Notes under the pieces: model-generated
What the model saw: the letters and a program-made list of their open reading frames with translations, nothing else
What the model was told of the DNA's origin: nothing
The model's database searches: none
Made by a program: the position numbers and the translations under genes
Shown: in pieces, positions 44,145 through 53,983 of the stretch
Position numbering within the stretch: the stretch's first letter is position 1
Layout: each line of letters opens with the position of its first letter
NCBI GenBank assembly: GCA_039881145.1
Contig: JAYKKI010000029.1
Span: 25,214,001 to 25,278,000, forward strand
Source of the DNA: Druceiella hillmani
Taxonomy: Eukaryota; Arthropoda; Insecta; Lepidoptera; Hepialidae
Reading direction: 5' to 3'
DNA: 64,000 bases

Positions 44145-46139
44145 AATTTCAACCTGTAAACAAAAATAATCAATATCCTTGTTGAAAACATTTCAATCTA
44201 ATAAATATTTCTAGTAAATAAATCGACCGGGAAACAAGATCATTGCATGGAACGATTAAATTTTCAACTCAACGCAACGTAGGTTCAACGCTACGATCTG
44301 ACTACACTTTACTTTGCGAGCACAGTAATGATATCGACGAGTGCGCGCGAGCGCGTGGCAACCGGGCTATCCTACGCGCCGTCGACGGCGTATGAAAAAC
44401 GGAAAAGTAAACGCGCAAAAAGTAATAATAATGATATTATGATTATTTTCCTTAAGGGGCTCATTTTGCCACTCCCTACCCTATTTATTTTAACTACTTA
44501 TACCTATGTATAGTTAAGTCTTCGTAGGTAATAATATGAAGTAAACAATAAAGCGAGGCGTAGTCAGCCTGCGAGCTGAACGGCAACCTACAGTTGCTAT
44601 TTGCAGCACGGCTACGGCTGCTTATTCGTTTTAAACTGCTGCATTGCATTGTATTGAATTAATAGCTGGAATAAAAAGGCTGTTTTACTTCTCAGTCATC
44701 CGATGGTTGCCATCGTGTAATAAACAAAACACGACACGCACGACATAAGTGATTGCACGTATTACATTGAATTTAAAAAATAAATGTAGTAATTTAAAAA
44801 GCATAAGAAAGTTACAATAAAACTTACCTAGAAAGGCGACCGATGAGCTGTGATAGATTTATTGATGCGAAATAATGCTCCAATGTGCGTTAATATAAAC
44901 AGCCGTCGACGTCGCCCGTTTATTAACTGCAAGTGTTGATCAACTGTTTTTTTCACACTTTTTGTCGTCAACAGCGTTGATCATTGACGCACGTTAACGT
45001 TGAGCGTTAACTGTTAACCGTTTTTCGATTCAGCTCTACTAAATAGTAAATTAAACACAAACAAACAACACACATGTTTGAAACAAAACACTGTCGTGGA
45101 GAGAGATCGACGGGGGAGTTTTAAAATATAGCTTCATTCATCCCTTTCGCACGCACGTTAACCAGACGCGTGCTGTCGCGATCTGCGATTCCTGCGGGCG
45201 AGCGGGCGCATATTTTGAACTATGCCTACGCGCCTCGTGAATAATAATGTTCGTGCCTAGTGTAGGTCAAAGGTAAGTAAATGATGAGTTGTCCATTCGT
45301 CTGTAAAGTTTGAATTTGGCCGACCTCTAAACTTGCCGCTCGGGGCAAAGGCCCCGACTTGCCCCCCCCAAGTACAGATCAAACATTTCGCATTTTTATC
45401 TGTTTTTAGATAATAATTCTAACGAACTTTTTTAAATTCGCTTGTTTTATTTTATTTTTTTTTTCATTTGATCACTTTGGTTACTTATACATGTAGAATA
45501 GTAATACGTTATAACCAAAAAAGGCAAAAATATCGTATTCTTACGTAATGTTGATAGAATTCAAACAGGCAGGAACACATTAGTTATTAAAAAAATGGGG
45601 TTACGGTAAGACAGGCGTAGGATTTTAAGTAATTAATACACTACACACAATCATAACATTAGTAAAGACATAGTAAACTAGTAACCTTATGAAACAACAA
45701 ATTAAAAAAGATTGACAAATGAAAGAACGAGTTAGCAAGATATGAGTGATCGACTCGCATTGATTTATCGAATTGGTTATACAGGCTCGAGGGTTGGAAA
45801 AGGTTATGAAAATCTGCGTGATGCGCGAGCTAAATAGTATAGACCGTGTATCTACAGCGTTTCGGTGCGGTTAGTAGTTGAAAGGCCATTGACGTTTGAG
45901 CTGCGTCGATGGATTTATACATAATCCTGCTTTATCCGCTATTTTAGTGCGGGATAATAAGCCGGAATTGTGGGATTCTACTTTGCAGGAGTAAACATCC
46001 GATCCAATATTCGGGAAATGTTTACCCTCAGTTTATACTAAACGTGTATTTATACTTTTACACATAGTATATTTATATTTAGTTTATACTATGTTCGCAA
46101 TAAAAAATATTTTTCTCCGTGACTTCTTATTGTTTGATG
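44145..46139. other. Intergenic; 5' side of the hAT relic
   Basis: Probably includes the 5' untranslated and terminal part of the hAT element: GC-richer DNA at 44330-44400 and 45100-45240, and GCTCGGGGCAAAGGCCCCGA at 45340-45359. The words GTTGATCA and GTTAAC recur around 44935-45020. No other gene is recognised. Confidence 0.4.
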
Positions 46140-46143
46140 TGGT

Positions 46144-46656
46144 TGTTATGTGACGGAAGGTTAAATTGACTTTTTAAAACAATTCTTTAATTTAAATTTA
46201 TTTATTATAAATGAAAATAGAAATATACAAAGATACAGAGATGTTACTAGTACAAGTGTTACAAGTGAAGTGTGTTTCTTGTGCTGAAACAGTGTATATT
46301 TATAGCCCAGGACTCACAGATAACGTACAGATAATGTGTGAAAAGAAACTAATATTTTAAATATATTACTTTGACTAGTTGACAGATACATGTTTTTGGG
46401 GAAATGGACTAATCGTCGGAAACAAGATTAATGGGATGCTTACTTAGAAACAGATCGTCTACTTATTCGTGGGAATGATAACTAAACTGATAACAATATT
46501 ATTTATTACAAAAGTGTGGTGTTCTATAATAATATTTGGAAACTAAAACAGGATACGATGTTTACTCTGAAGCAGATCGTTTATTTATGGAAGTGATAAC
46601 TTAAATTTATTGCGAAGGATGGTCGTCTAACATTTACGAAGGACGGTTATCTAACA
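46144..46656 (-). mobile_element. Solo LTR with 4-bp target duplication
   Basis: A 513-bp unit that opens TGTTATGTGACGG and closes GGTTATCTAACA on the plus strand, flanked by the direct repeat TGGT at 46140-46143 and 46657-46660. On the minus strand it has GGGCTATAAATATACAC as a TATA element (about 46309-46293) and TAATAAATAAATTT as a poly(A) signal (about 46213-46200). Upstream, the words CAGATCGT..TATT..GAATGATAAC recur at about 46455 and 46574, a U3-like direct repeat. No internal coding sequence adjoins, so it is a solo LTR of a gypsy-type element. Confidence 0.65.
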
Positions 46657-46660
46657 TGGT

Positions 46661-47149
46661 TCATTTAAATGTGTATGTATAATCTCTAGTATGTTCTCTG
46701 CTCTCCTTCTGTTGTCATGAAACGGTAGGTTACGCATTTTGTATTCAATGTATATTGCGCACTTTAAATATTCTGGTTCAATCTCTGTGGGTAGTCCGTC
46801 TACTAATTGATTTTTACCCATTATTTCCAAGTTATTAAAATTGACATGTTCCAGTGTACGTGTAGTTTTTCTTTTATAGTCATATTATTTTTACTCATCT
46901 TTGCTTGCAACTTTACTTCATTCATATAACTTTTATTTTATATAGTCTTTCATCTTTAATTGCGACAGCTATAAGTTTTCCATATGTGTTGTATATTTTG
47001 TAACAAACTTCCTCTTGAAACAACTGAGTGTTTGTCTGTTGTATTAAAATATTTTTCAATTCACCTCAGATTTTTGGTCCATAAACCGGGAAAATAGTAT
47101 TAATATTACTAATTTTTGCAATTTCTAATAGTCTTTCAGCACGTTATAT
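46661..47149. other. Intergenic, no gene recognised
   Basis: AT-rich sequence between the solo LTR and the copia gag fragments. No motif assigned. Confidence 0.5.
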
Positions 47150-47526
47150 AAGTCTTATTTGCAATGGTTGTGTGAAAACTATTTCCTTGATACTCATAAA
47201 TAATGATAATTTCCTCGTCCTCGATGGAAGTTTCTGATATCGTGAAAAAATCCGTGTATGCTTATTCTTCGACGATTTTGAAAAAGCTGTGAACCCATTA
47301 ACGCAAACAGATGCAGTGATCGCTGTCATGAAAATAGTCTTATTGGCGATTTTATAGATGTTTTATCAGAAAAGGATAGGAACGTTGATTATCTAAAAAG
47401 CAAAATAAAGTTAAAAAGTGCAGAGGAAAAATCGAATGACGTCATTCTGACATCGTGCAATGCACGATCAGAAACATTTTTTAAATGGCCGGGCTTTGCA
47501 CAACCAAATCTCTCAAATTATTCTTA
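47150..47526 (+). pseudogene. gag: Ty1/copia gag fragment, plus strand
   Basis: Part of a copia-type gag (UBN2-like). YLQWLCENYF near 47158 replaces the usual ALQIVCRN; FFDDFEKAVNPLTQTDAVI is at about 47270-47325; then, in another frame, SLIGDFIDVLSEKDRNVDYL and KSKIKLKSAEEKSND run at about 47337-47440. The open frame continues to a stop near 47525. The zinc knuckle and everything after it are missing. It lies head-on against a minus-strand piece of the same gene. Confidence 0.75.
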
Positions 47527-47569
47527 AATAACGTTTTTTCAGCTCGAAAAACATTTGATCTATTATTTG

Positions 47570-47747
47570 ACACGTCATTATTCAAAATCGTCGAAGAATA
47601 TGCATATATCTGAAAATTTTTTAATTAGACCCTTTCGTGGTTATGTCGGCACACAATTTGCAAGGCTGTTGACTTTTTCAAATACATCTCATCAAACTTT
47701 TTGATAATCTCGTAAATTGATTCGAGTTCATTTATATATCTAGCCGT
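47570..47747 (-). pseudogene. gag: Ty1/copia gag fragment, minus strand
   Basis: The minus strand reads YINELESIYEIIKKFDEMYL followed by KKSTALQIVCRHN (about 47745-47645), then, after a shift, SDICIFFDDFE (about 47605-47573). This is the N-proximal half of the same gag family whose C-proximal half lies on the plus strand at 47150-47526. The two pieces overlap only at the FFDDFE block, which creates a palindrome between 47257-47284 and 47576-47605. Confidence 0.75.
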
Positions 47748-49057
47748 TTATTTACTATTGAGTTATAAAAGTCGCCTTGATATCTTGTTCGTCCCCGTTG
47801 TCATCATCGGTACTCTTTTCTTCTCTCATTGCCTACCACATCTTTACGTTTTTTGAACTTTAAAAATTTGAACATACGTAATTCCAATTACTATTATCTA
47901 CTCGGTCGAATATCGGAATATTTCCATCACTGTTCTTCGCCGCCATTATCACTTTTTTATATTTTTTAAACTTTGTTCGACTTTTTTTCTCGATTAGTTC
48001 GACATATTTTAAATATACACATTTAAATTATTTAAAATATGTGTATTTAACATATTTTAAAGGATATGTTCAACATATTTTAAATAATTATATATATATT
48101 AAAATAATGAGCTAAAACATTGTTAGACTTTAACATACATGATTTAATGAGAAAAATAATATAACAAAATCATATTCTCTTGCTTAGAATGTTCCGTTAC
48201 TATTTTACAGCAGTGACGTCATGCTAAGACATATGTAAGTAAATGTATTTATACCGAATAATCTATGAGTTTGGCTAAAAAAGCACAAAAAGTGATAACT
48301 CAGCAACTATCATTAATCGCTGAACATACGGGTGAGCACGGAGGTAAAGTATCTCAAGATCTATCGGAACACCGCATAACATAGGAGGACACCTATATAC
48401 ATATATTCATATGGGTTATATACCGTATTTACTTAGATATTCATATATCGTTTTTAAAGTAAAATCGAATTATACAAATATTGTCTCATTACGTTACATG
48501 CGTATAGATACTATATCTTATCTGGTAGATTTATTTACAAGAGATACATCTATATGACGAATGAGATTGAAATATGTTATCACTTTCACCTAGAAAACAG
48601 CTGCGAAATGTATTTCACTATTTTAATATTTATAATCTTAAGGTTTTATTTTTTATATCAATGACGTTACACTCAGTAGACAGGTTACATCTACATAAGG
48701 TGCACTAAAAATATAGCCCAAAGCGCCACACGTGAACTACAATAAAAGAGATAGGGATTCCACAAAATCACATATACTAAAGAGTTGTTTGTTTGTGATT
48801 TTAGAGTAAAGAGACTAGTATTAAAATAGGGCTAAATTATTCAATTTTTGAGCACCGCTATTTCATCCATACATCATTCCATATATCTGCTCAGTATGCT
48901 ATGTATTAATATTCTAAGTTATATTGTGCGACATGGGCATCGCTAAAGAGGAGGCGATATTGAGACTTGGTTCAGGGGAGAGGTTTGTGCAACATTAAAC
49001 TATACGTTGTCACAAAAAATCCATAAAATAATTCTTCGAACGGAAACATAAACGCAG
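47748..49057. other. Intergenic, no gene recognised
   Basis: AT-rich. A small palindrome, AAATATACACAT..ATGTGTATTT, lies at about 48013-48050, and several TATTTTAAA words follow to 48095. No gene is recognised. Confidence 0.5.
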
Positions 49058-49985
49058 TTACCAGCCGTCCACCAAGTTGGCTATGAGCATCCTCATAAAT
49101 TTTTTGATATTAATTGTAAACAAAGACATATTGGCAATAATATCGTTTTTATTATTTATCCGTATTATTAATTCAACATTTACAATAAAATTATCATTAA
49201 ATGAAAGTTTTCTTCTATGTTTCCTGCTGAATATATCCAATATTTCATCAGCGTTCTTCGATGACACAATGTCTTGGTGAATATGCATTAAGGCCATCTC
49301 ATTCAAACACTCTTGTGTCATCCTGCTGCGAAGGTATGTTTTGAGTCGTTATAAAGAAAGATTGTTCCAAACTCGATTGTTATGGACAAAGATCGTCCCA
49401 CAATGCTAGTTGTCACGGGAAACGTATCCAACAATTGACACAGGGTTCTTATATTTGACGAATCTGGGGATATTTCTTTCAACAAATAATCCAGAAAAGA
49501 ATGTACACCGATAATCAGTAATACGCTTTAGCAGACTGAGCTGAAAGATAGATATATTTGATTGACGGTTAGTTACTCTGCAGACCGTGATTTCTACTCT
49601 AATTTCATTTGTTAGACCTTCAACTTTATCAAAAAACTTTTCAACGTAGTCTCGTTCCCAGCGCCGATGCGGAAATTCAATAGCGCTATAAAATTATCTC
49701 CTCCAAGAGAACTTTCCTGTTCTAAATCACCGTCATTCCAGTATCTCCTTAATGGTATATTTTAAACTCTCCTTAATGGTAGATTTTAAACTCCACTTTT
49801 ATGATTCTCATCAATTGTATTTATTTCCTGTGATCTCATTTAAACTACAACACCCATTGACTTTCCCTCCATCATCAAAAAAAAATTTACTTCCTAACAT
49901 GTTAGCTTGGTGATATTTCGTGTTCTCGTGGTGTGTTAGTATTTCAATGCCTTTTTTAAATGTTTTCAGCAGTTCCATCAACATT

Positions 49986-49998
49986 TTTCCCAGCTTTA
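49986..49998. repeat. LINE target-site duplication, 3' copy
   Basis: TTTCCCAGCTTTA, identical to 55731-55743. It overlaps by microhomology with the TAAAG of the element's tail. Confidence 0.85.
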
Positions 49999-50284
49999 TC
50001 TTTATCTTTATCTTTGATTATATAGCGTTCGTTCTCTCCATAGAGAACCTTTGCCAATGTCAAGTGTGGAAAAAAGGCTATGGCAACACTGATTAAATCA
50101 AATTTCGGATATTTGTCATTGTTGCTTGATAACAAAAGAATAAACTATACAATAAAACAAAAACTAAATAAGAAGTTGGCTACAATTAAACTAAAAGAAG
50201 AAAACGACATTATAATATACAGAAAGTACAAAATAAGTATATACAAACTTAAAAAAATAAACATGAACATAAGTATAAAAATTT
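49999..50284 (-). other. LINE 3' UTR and tail
   Basis: Starts after the ORF2 stop. Contains CTCTATGGAGAGAACG and ends with about two and a half AAAGAT units instead of poly(A), as in the I-element group, where short repeats form the 3' tail. Confidence 0.7.
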
Positions 50285-53200
50285 CTATATTTTGATGTCG
50301 TTCTTTCTTATGAACTGAATGATTAATCCTAAAATGGGTTTGTTGGCAATAAATAAAAGTGATCTTATGTTGATGGGCAATTGAATTTTATATTTTAATA
50401 ATTTGGAAACAAACGAAGGAAATCTATTATTTAATGGACATGAAAAAATGAGATGATTTAAATCGCCCTCTCCAAACCCGCAATCGCAAATTGGAGACTC
50501 TCTGACCCGCAGTCTAGCCAAATGAGTAGGAACAGAACAGTGACCCAAACGCATGCGAGATACCACAGAGGATTCCTTTCGAGAGAAAGTAAATGTTGAG
50601 AACCAAGGTTTTAAAGGAATAAAAGGTTGGATCTGGAAATATCTCGCACCTGTAATCTGGGATGATCTTTCCCACGCCCTCTGCCAGTCAGACGCCATCC
50701 AGAAACGAGTCATGGGAAGAAGATCCTCAATGAAATTAGTAGTGAAACATGGATCCCCGTTCACTGCGGCAAACCGAGCTTTTGCGTCGACTATTTCATT
50801 ACCTACTATGCCACAATGACTAGGGATCCATGCAAGAACGACATCGGATCCCGATCTCTCCAAATCAAGCGCAAGTTGCTTGATCCGAAGAATCAGGAAA
50901 CTACAGTTTGAAGAAAATGGATTAGCAAGAAGGGACTGTAAACAACTTAAGGAGTCAGAGAAGATAAGGAGCCTGCGAATCTTTTTGTGTAGAGCATAAT
51001 TCAAGGCCTCCACAATAGCACGGCATTCCCCGGAGAATACCGAACATTCCTTAGGAAGGCGAAAGTAAGCTGAATGAGCGGTGGATGGAGAGTAAAATGA
51101 CGCTCCGACATAGCCATCTCTACCGGTTTTTGATGCATCTGTATATATTCGCGTCCAATCCATCCAAAACGAATTCAAGATAGAATTGAACAGCAAATTA
51201 GCATTTTTGGACTCCTTATCAACTCCAAAACACAAATTTATATTTGGCCTGTGAAATACCGAGTCAAATGGGAAGCTATAGAGAGGGAGAGAAGAATTTT
51301 GATAAACGGGGTTAGTAAGGGATTTGAATCTTTGGAAGCTAACGATAAGAAGAGGTCGGGACTTAGAACGCCAAAAAGGAGTATGTTCAATAAACCTAGA
51401 GAGGAGGGTGAGTTTAGGAAAAATAGGGTGAGTAGAAAACCTAGCTGTCTTTAGTAAATAACGATCAGCTAGGTATTGTCGCCGGAGACTTAAAGGAGGA
51501 TCAACACATTCTACTTGTAGGGCATTTATGGGACTGGATTTCATAGCACCTGCTATGATCCTCAGAGCTTGAGACTGAATGCGGGTCAATTTAGTGGCAT
51601 TGGATTTGGAAATAGGATCAAGTAGAAATGAACCATATTCTAGATGACTACGGACTAGAGCGTTATATATTAACTTTAATGTGGAAGGGTGAGAGCCCCA
51701 CCACACTCCCGAAAGAGCGCGGAGGCTATTCAAATTAGTCTGGCATTGGGAGATGACATATTCGATGTGAATGTTCCAGGATAATTTTGAGTCTAGGAAC
51801 ATACCTAAGAATTTGGTATTGGAAAGAACAGGGATCAAAGAGGAATTATAAGAAATAGATAACGGAGGAGTAATTCTCCTTCTCGAGAAGACCACGACAG
51901 CGCTTTTGGAAGGGGATAAATCCATACCATGAGAGGTAACCCATTTATTTAGGTTAACAAGGGCAGAGTTCAAAGCATTTTCGGCAACAATTATTGATTT
52001 ATCAGAAGAATATAAAAGCAGGTCATCAGCGTATTGCAAAACACGACAGAAAGGATTAACTGTTGAGTGAATCATATAAGAGTAAATATTGAAAAGTAAT
52101 GGACTTAAAACAGAACCTTGGGGAAGACCCTTCCATATAGTTCTTGAAAAGGGGGGGGATCCAGGGGATCTAAGAATAATAGATCTTTCTAAAAGAAAAT
52201 TGAGAAGAAAATTTATAATCTTAATCGGAATCCCAAGATTATGAAGAATTTTTTGGAGGACTGGAAGGATTACATTATCATAGGCTGAAGAAAGATCTAA
52301 AAATTCTTGTCGAGAGAAAGCAAGTCTGATGTCAGTGGTTAGGACGCTGAGATTGTCCAACGTACTTTTAGCTCTTCTGAAGCCAAATTGGTTCCTTGGA
52401 AAAATAGAATGGTGTTCAGTAAACCATTCCAAACGATTCTTAATTAAATGTTCCGTAATCTTCGCTAGAACAGGAGAAAGAGCTATGGGTCTGTAGGATG
52501 AACCTACATTGGGATCTTTATGAGGTTTAGGGATGGGAATTATTATTTGAGTTTTCCAAGACTTTGGAATAGAACCTGATTTGAACATACAGTTAATGAG
52601 GGATAGAAGATACCAACGGGTAGATGGTAAAGTATTTTTCACCATTGAATATGACATTCCGTCAATACCAGGGGAAGAATCCTTAAGATGGTGTAAGGAG
52701 AAATCCAATTCGTTAATGGAGAAATCTTCTTCTAAAAAATGATTGGCGCTAGTAAAGTTATACCTGAAAGGTAATTCATCTAAATTTGGGACGGATGGGG
52801 GAGCAAGTTTATTTAAAAATTGATCAATCCAATTCCCGTGAACAGATTTGGGAAGATCAAGCTGAAAAATAGACCGAAAGCGTTTTACATTAGACCAGAC
52901 GACACGGGAGGGAGTAAAAGGAGAGAGGGATTGACAGAATTTCTTCCAGCCTTCCCTCTTTTTTTTAAGGAGAATTCGTTTAGTCTGAGCTTGGATCTTT
53001 CGAAACAAGAGGAAGTTTGCTTCCGACATATTAGATTTATATATCGCTTCAGCCTCTTTACGGGTTTTAACCGCTGCGGAACAGTCTCCATCCCACCAGG
53101 GGGGAGACGATCTGAAGTGATGGTTAGATCTTTTAAGTGGGATAAATTTCCGAGCGGATAGGTCTATAGCCTTTACAAATTGGTCATAGCAAGTGTCAAT

Positions 53201-53983
53201 GTTATCCAAGTCCACTGGAGGGAGGGAATCCACTTCGACACTGAGAAAGGTACGGAATCCCACCCAATCTGCCCTATGTAGGTTGTATTTTTGAAGAGGG
53301 GGAGTTTTTTCAATATGTAAATTTACGTGAGGGAAAGAAATCAAAATGGGGAAATGGTCGCTTCCAAAAGACTCAGAAAGAATATTCCAGGAAACCAAGG
53401 ATGCCAAGGATGAGGAGCAAAGAGAGATATCTACTGAGCTCGGGTTCTGAAATGGGACAGGAACTCGTGTTGGAGAACCATCATTCAGTAAACACAGGCC
53501 AAAATCGTCCTGGAGTTCCACCAAGGAGACTCCAAGAGGGTTGCTTCGGGTGGAACCCCAAGACGGGTGATGAGCATTAAAATCTCCCAGAATAATATAC
53601 GGGCCAGGAATTGAAGATAAAATATCCCGTAGTTCTAATGCTACGGAACATGTTGGAAGGGGGACATATATGGAGAGGATAGTGATATTTTTAACTCTCG
53701 CAGCAACAATATTGAAGTGACAACTGCGGGAGCCAAGAGAAATCTGGGAGAAGGGAAGAGATTTGTCAAGTAATAGGGCGGATCCGCCCTTACCATCCGC
53801 TCTATCATCCCGGAGACAGACATAGCCTGGGATCTTAAAAGGGAATCCCGGCTTCAGCCAAGTCTCCGAGATGGCAGCCACGGATGGAGAATACTTGACA
53901 AGGAGGTGACGAAGATCTGCTTTGTTGGAAATTATACTGCGACTATTCCATTGCAAGACCCTCGCCACTATCGGCGAAGCCAT
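50285..53983 (-). CDS. LINE ORF2: endonuclease, reverse transcriptase, RNase H
   Basis: An uninterrupted ORF of 1,246 codons from the first ATG at 54025; the likelier start is the ATG at 53983 (MASPIVARVLQW), giving 1,232. In the longer numbering: APE endonuclease 20-230 with QWNSRS, ISETW (Glu 54), GDFNAHHPSWGS (Asp 148, Asn 150) and SDHFP (His 224); reverse transcriptase about 490-745 with SYRPIALSP, LDLSSAYDNV, GLPQGSVLSPLLF and YADD (666-669); RNase H 958-1085 with YTDAS, SGE, FSDSLS and WIPSHCGIVGNEIVDAKA, all catalytic acids kept; and a C-terminal C-X-C...H...C finger (1180-1197). It nicks target DNA and copies the element RNA in place. One oddity: SRQEFLDLSS looks about five residues shorter than usual before the first catalytic Asp, which could impair activity. 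Confidence 0.93.
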   Translation of the reverse strand: MASPIVARVLQWNSRSIISNKADLRHLLVKYSPSVAAISETWLKPGFPFKIPGYVCLRDDRADGKGGSALLLDKSLPFSQISLGSRSCHFNIVAARVKNITILSIYVPLPTCSVALELRDILSSIPGPYIILGDFNAHHPSWGSTRSNPLGVSLVELQDDFGLCLLNDGSPTRVPVPFQNPSSVDISLCSSSLASLVSWNILSESFGSDHFPILISFPHVNLHIEKTPPLQKYNLHRADWVGFRTFLSVEVDSLPPVDLDNIDTCYDQFVKAIDLSARKFIPLKRSNHHFRSSPPWWDGDCSAAVKTRKEAEAIYKSNMSEANFLLFRKIQAQTKRILLKKKREGWKKFCQSLSPFTPSRVVWSNVKRFRSIFQLDLPKSVHGNWIDQFLNKLAPPSVPNLDELPFRYNFTSANHFLEEDFSINELDFSLHHLKDSSPGIDGMSYSMVKNTLPSTRWYLLSLINCMFKSGSIPKSWKTQIIIPIPKPHKDPNVGSSYRPIALSPVLAKITEHLIKNRLEWFTEHHSIFPRNQFGFRRAKSTLDNLSVLTTDIRLAFSRQEFLDLSSAYDNVILPVLQKILHNLGIPIKIINFLLNFLLERSIILRSPGSPPFSRTIWKGLPQGSVLSPLLFNIYSYMIHSTVNPFCRVLQYADDLLLYSSDKSIIVAENALNSALVNLNKWVTSHGMDLSPSKSAVVVFSRRRITPPLSISYNSSLIPVLSNTKFLGMFLDSKLSWNIHIEYVISQCQTNLNSLRALSGVWWGSHPSTLKLIYNALVRSHLEYGSFLLDPISKSNATKLTRIQSQALRIIAGAMKSSPINALQVECVDPPLSLRRQYLADRYLLKTARFSTHPIFPKLTLLSRFIEHTPFWRSKSRPLLIVSFQRFKSLTNPVYQNSSLPLYSFPFDSVFHRPNINLCFGVDKESKNANLLFNSILNSFWMDWTRIYTDASKTGRDGYVGASFYSPSTAHSAYFRLPKECSVFSGECRAIVEALNYALHKKIRRLLIFSDSLSCLQSLLANPFSSNCSFLILRIKQLALDLERSGSDVVLAWIPSHCGIVGNEIVDAKARFAAVNGDPCFTTNFIEDLLPMTRFWMASDWQRAWERSSQITGARYFQIQPFIPLKPWFSTFTFSRKESSVVSRMRLGHCSVPTHLARLRVRESPICDCGFGEGDLNHLIFSCPLNNRFPSFVSKLLKYKIQLPINIRSLLFIANKPILGLIIQFIRKNDIKI

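Noticed and set aside
44328..44513. 61-codon ORF in GC-richer DNA
   Set aside because: Lies in the probable 5' region of the hAT relic and shows no domain.
41360..45370. Terminal inverted repeats of the hAT element
   Set aside because: GC-rich blocks near both ends share GGGGCAAA but in the same orientation, and no 8-bp target duplication could be aligned.
47144..47329. 61-codon minus-strand ORF
   Set aside because: Antisense of the plus-strand copia gag fragment.
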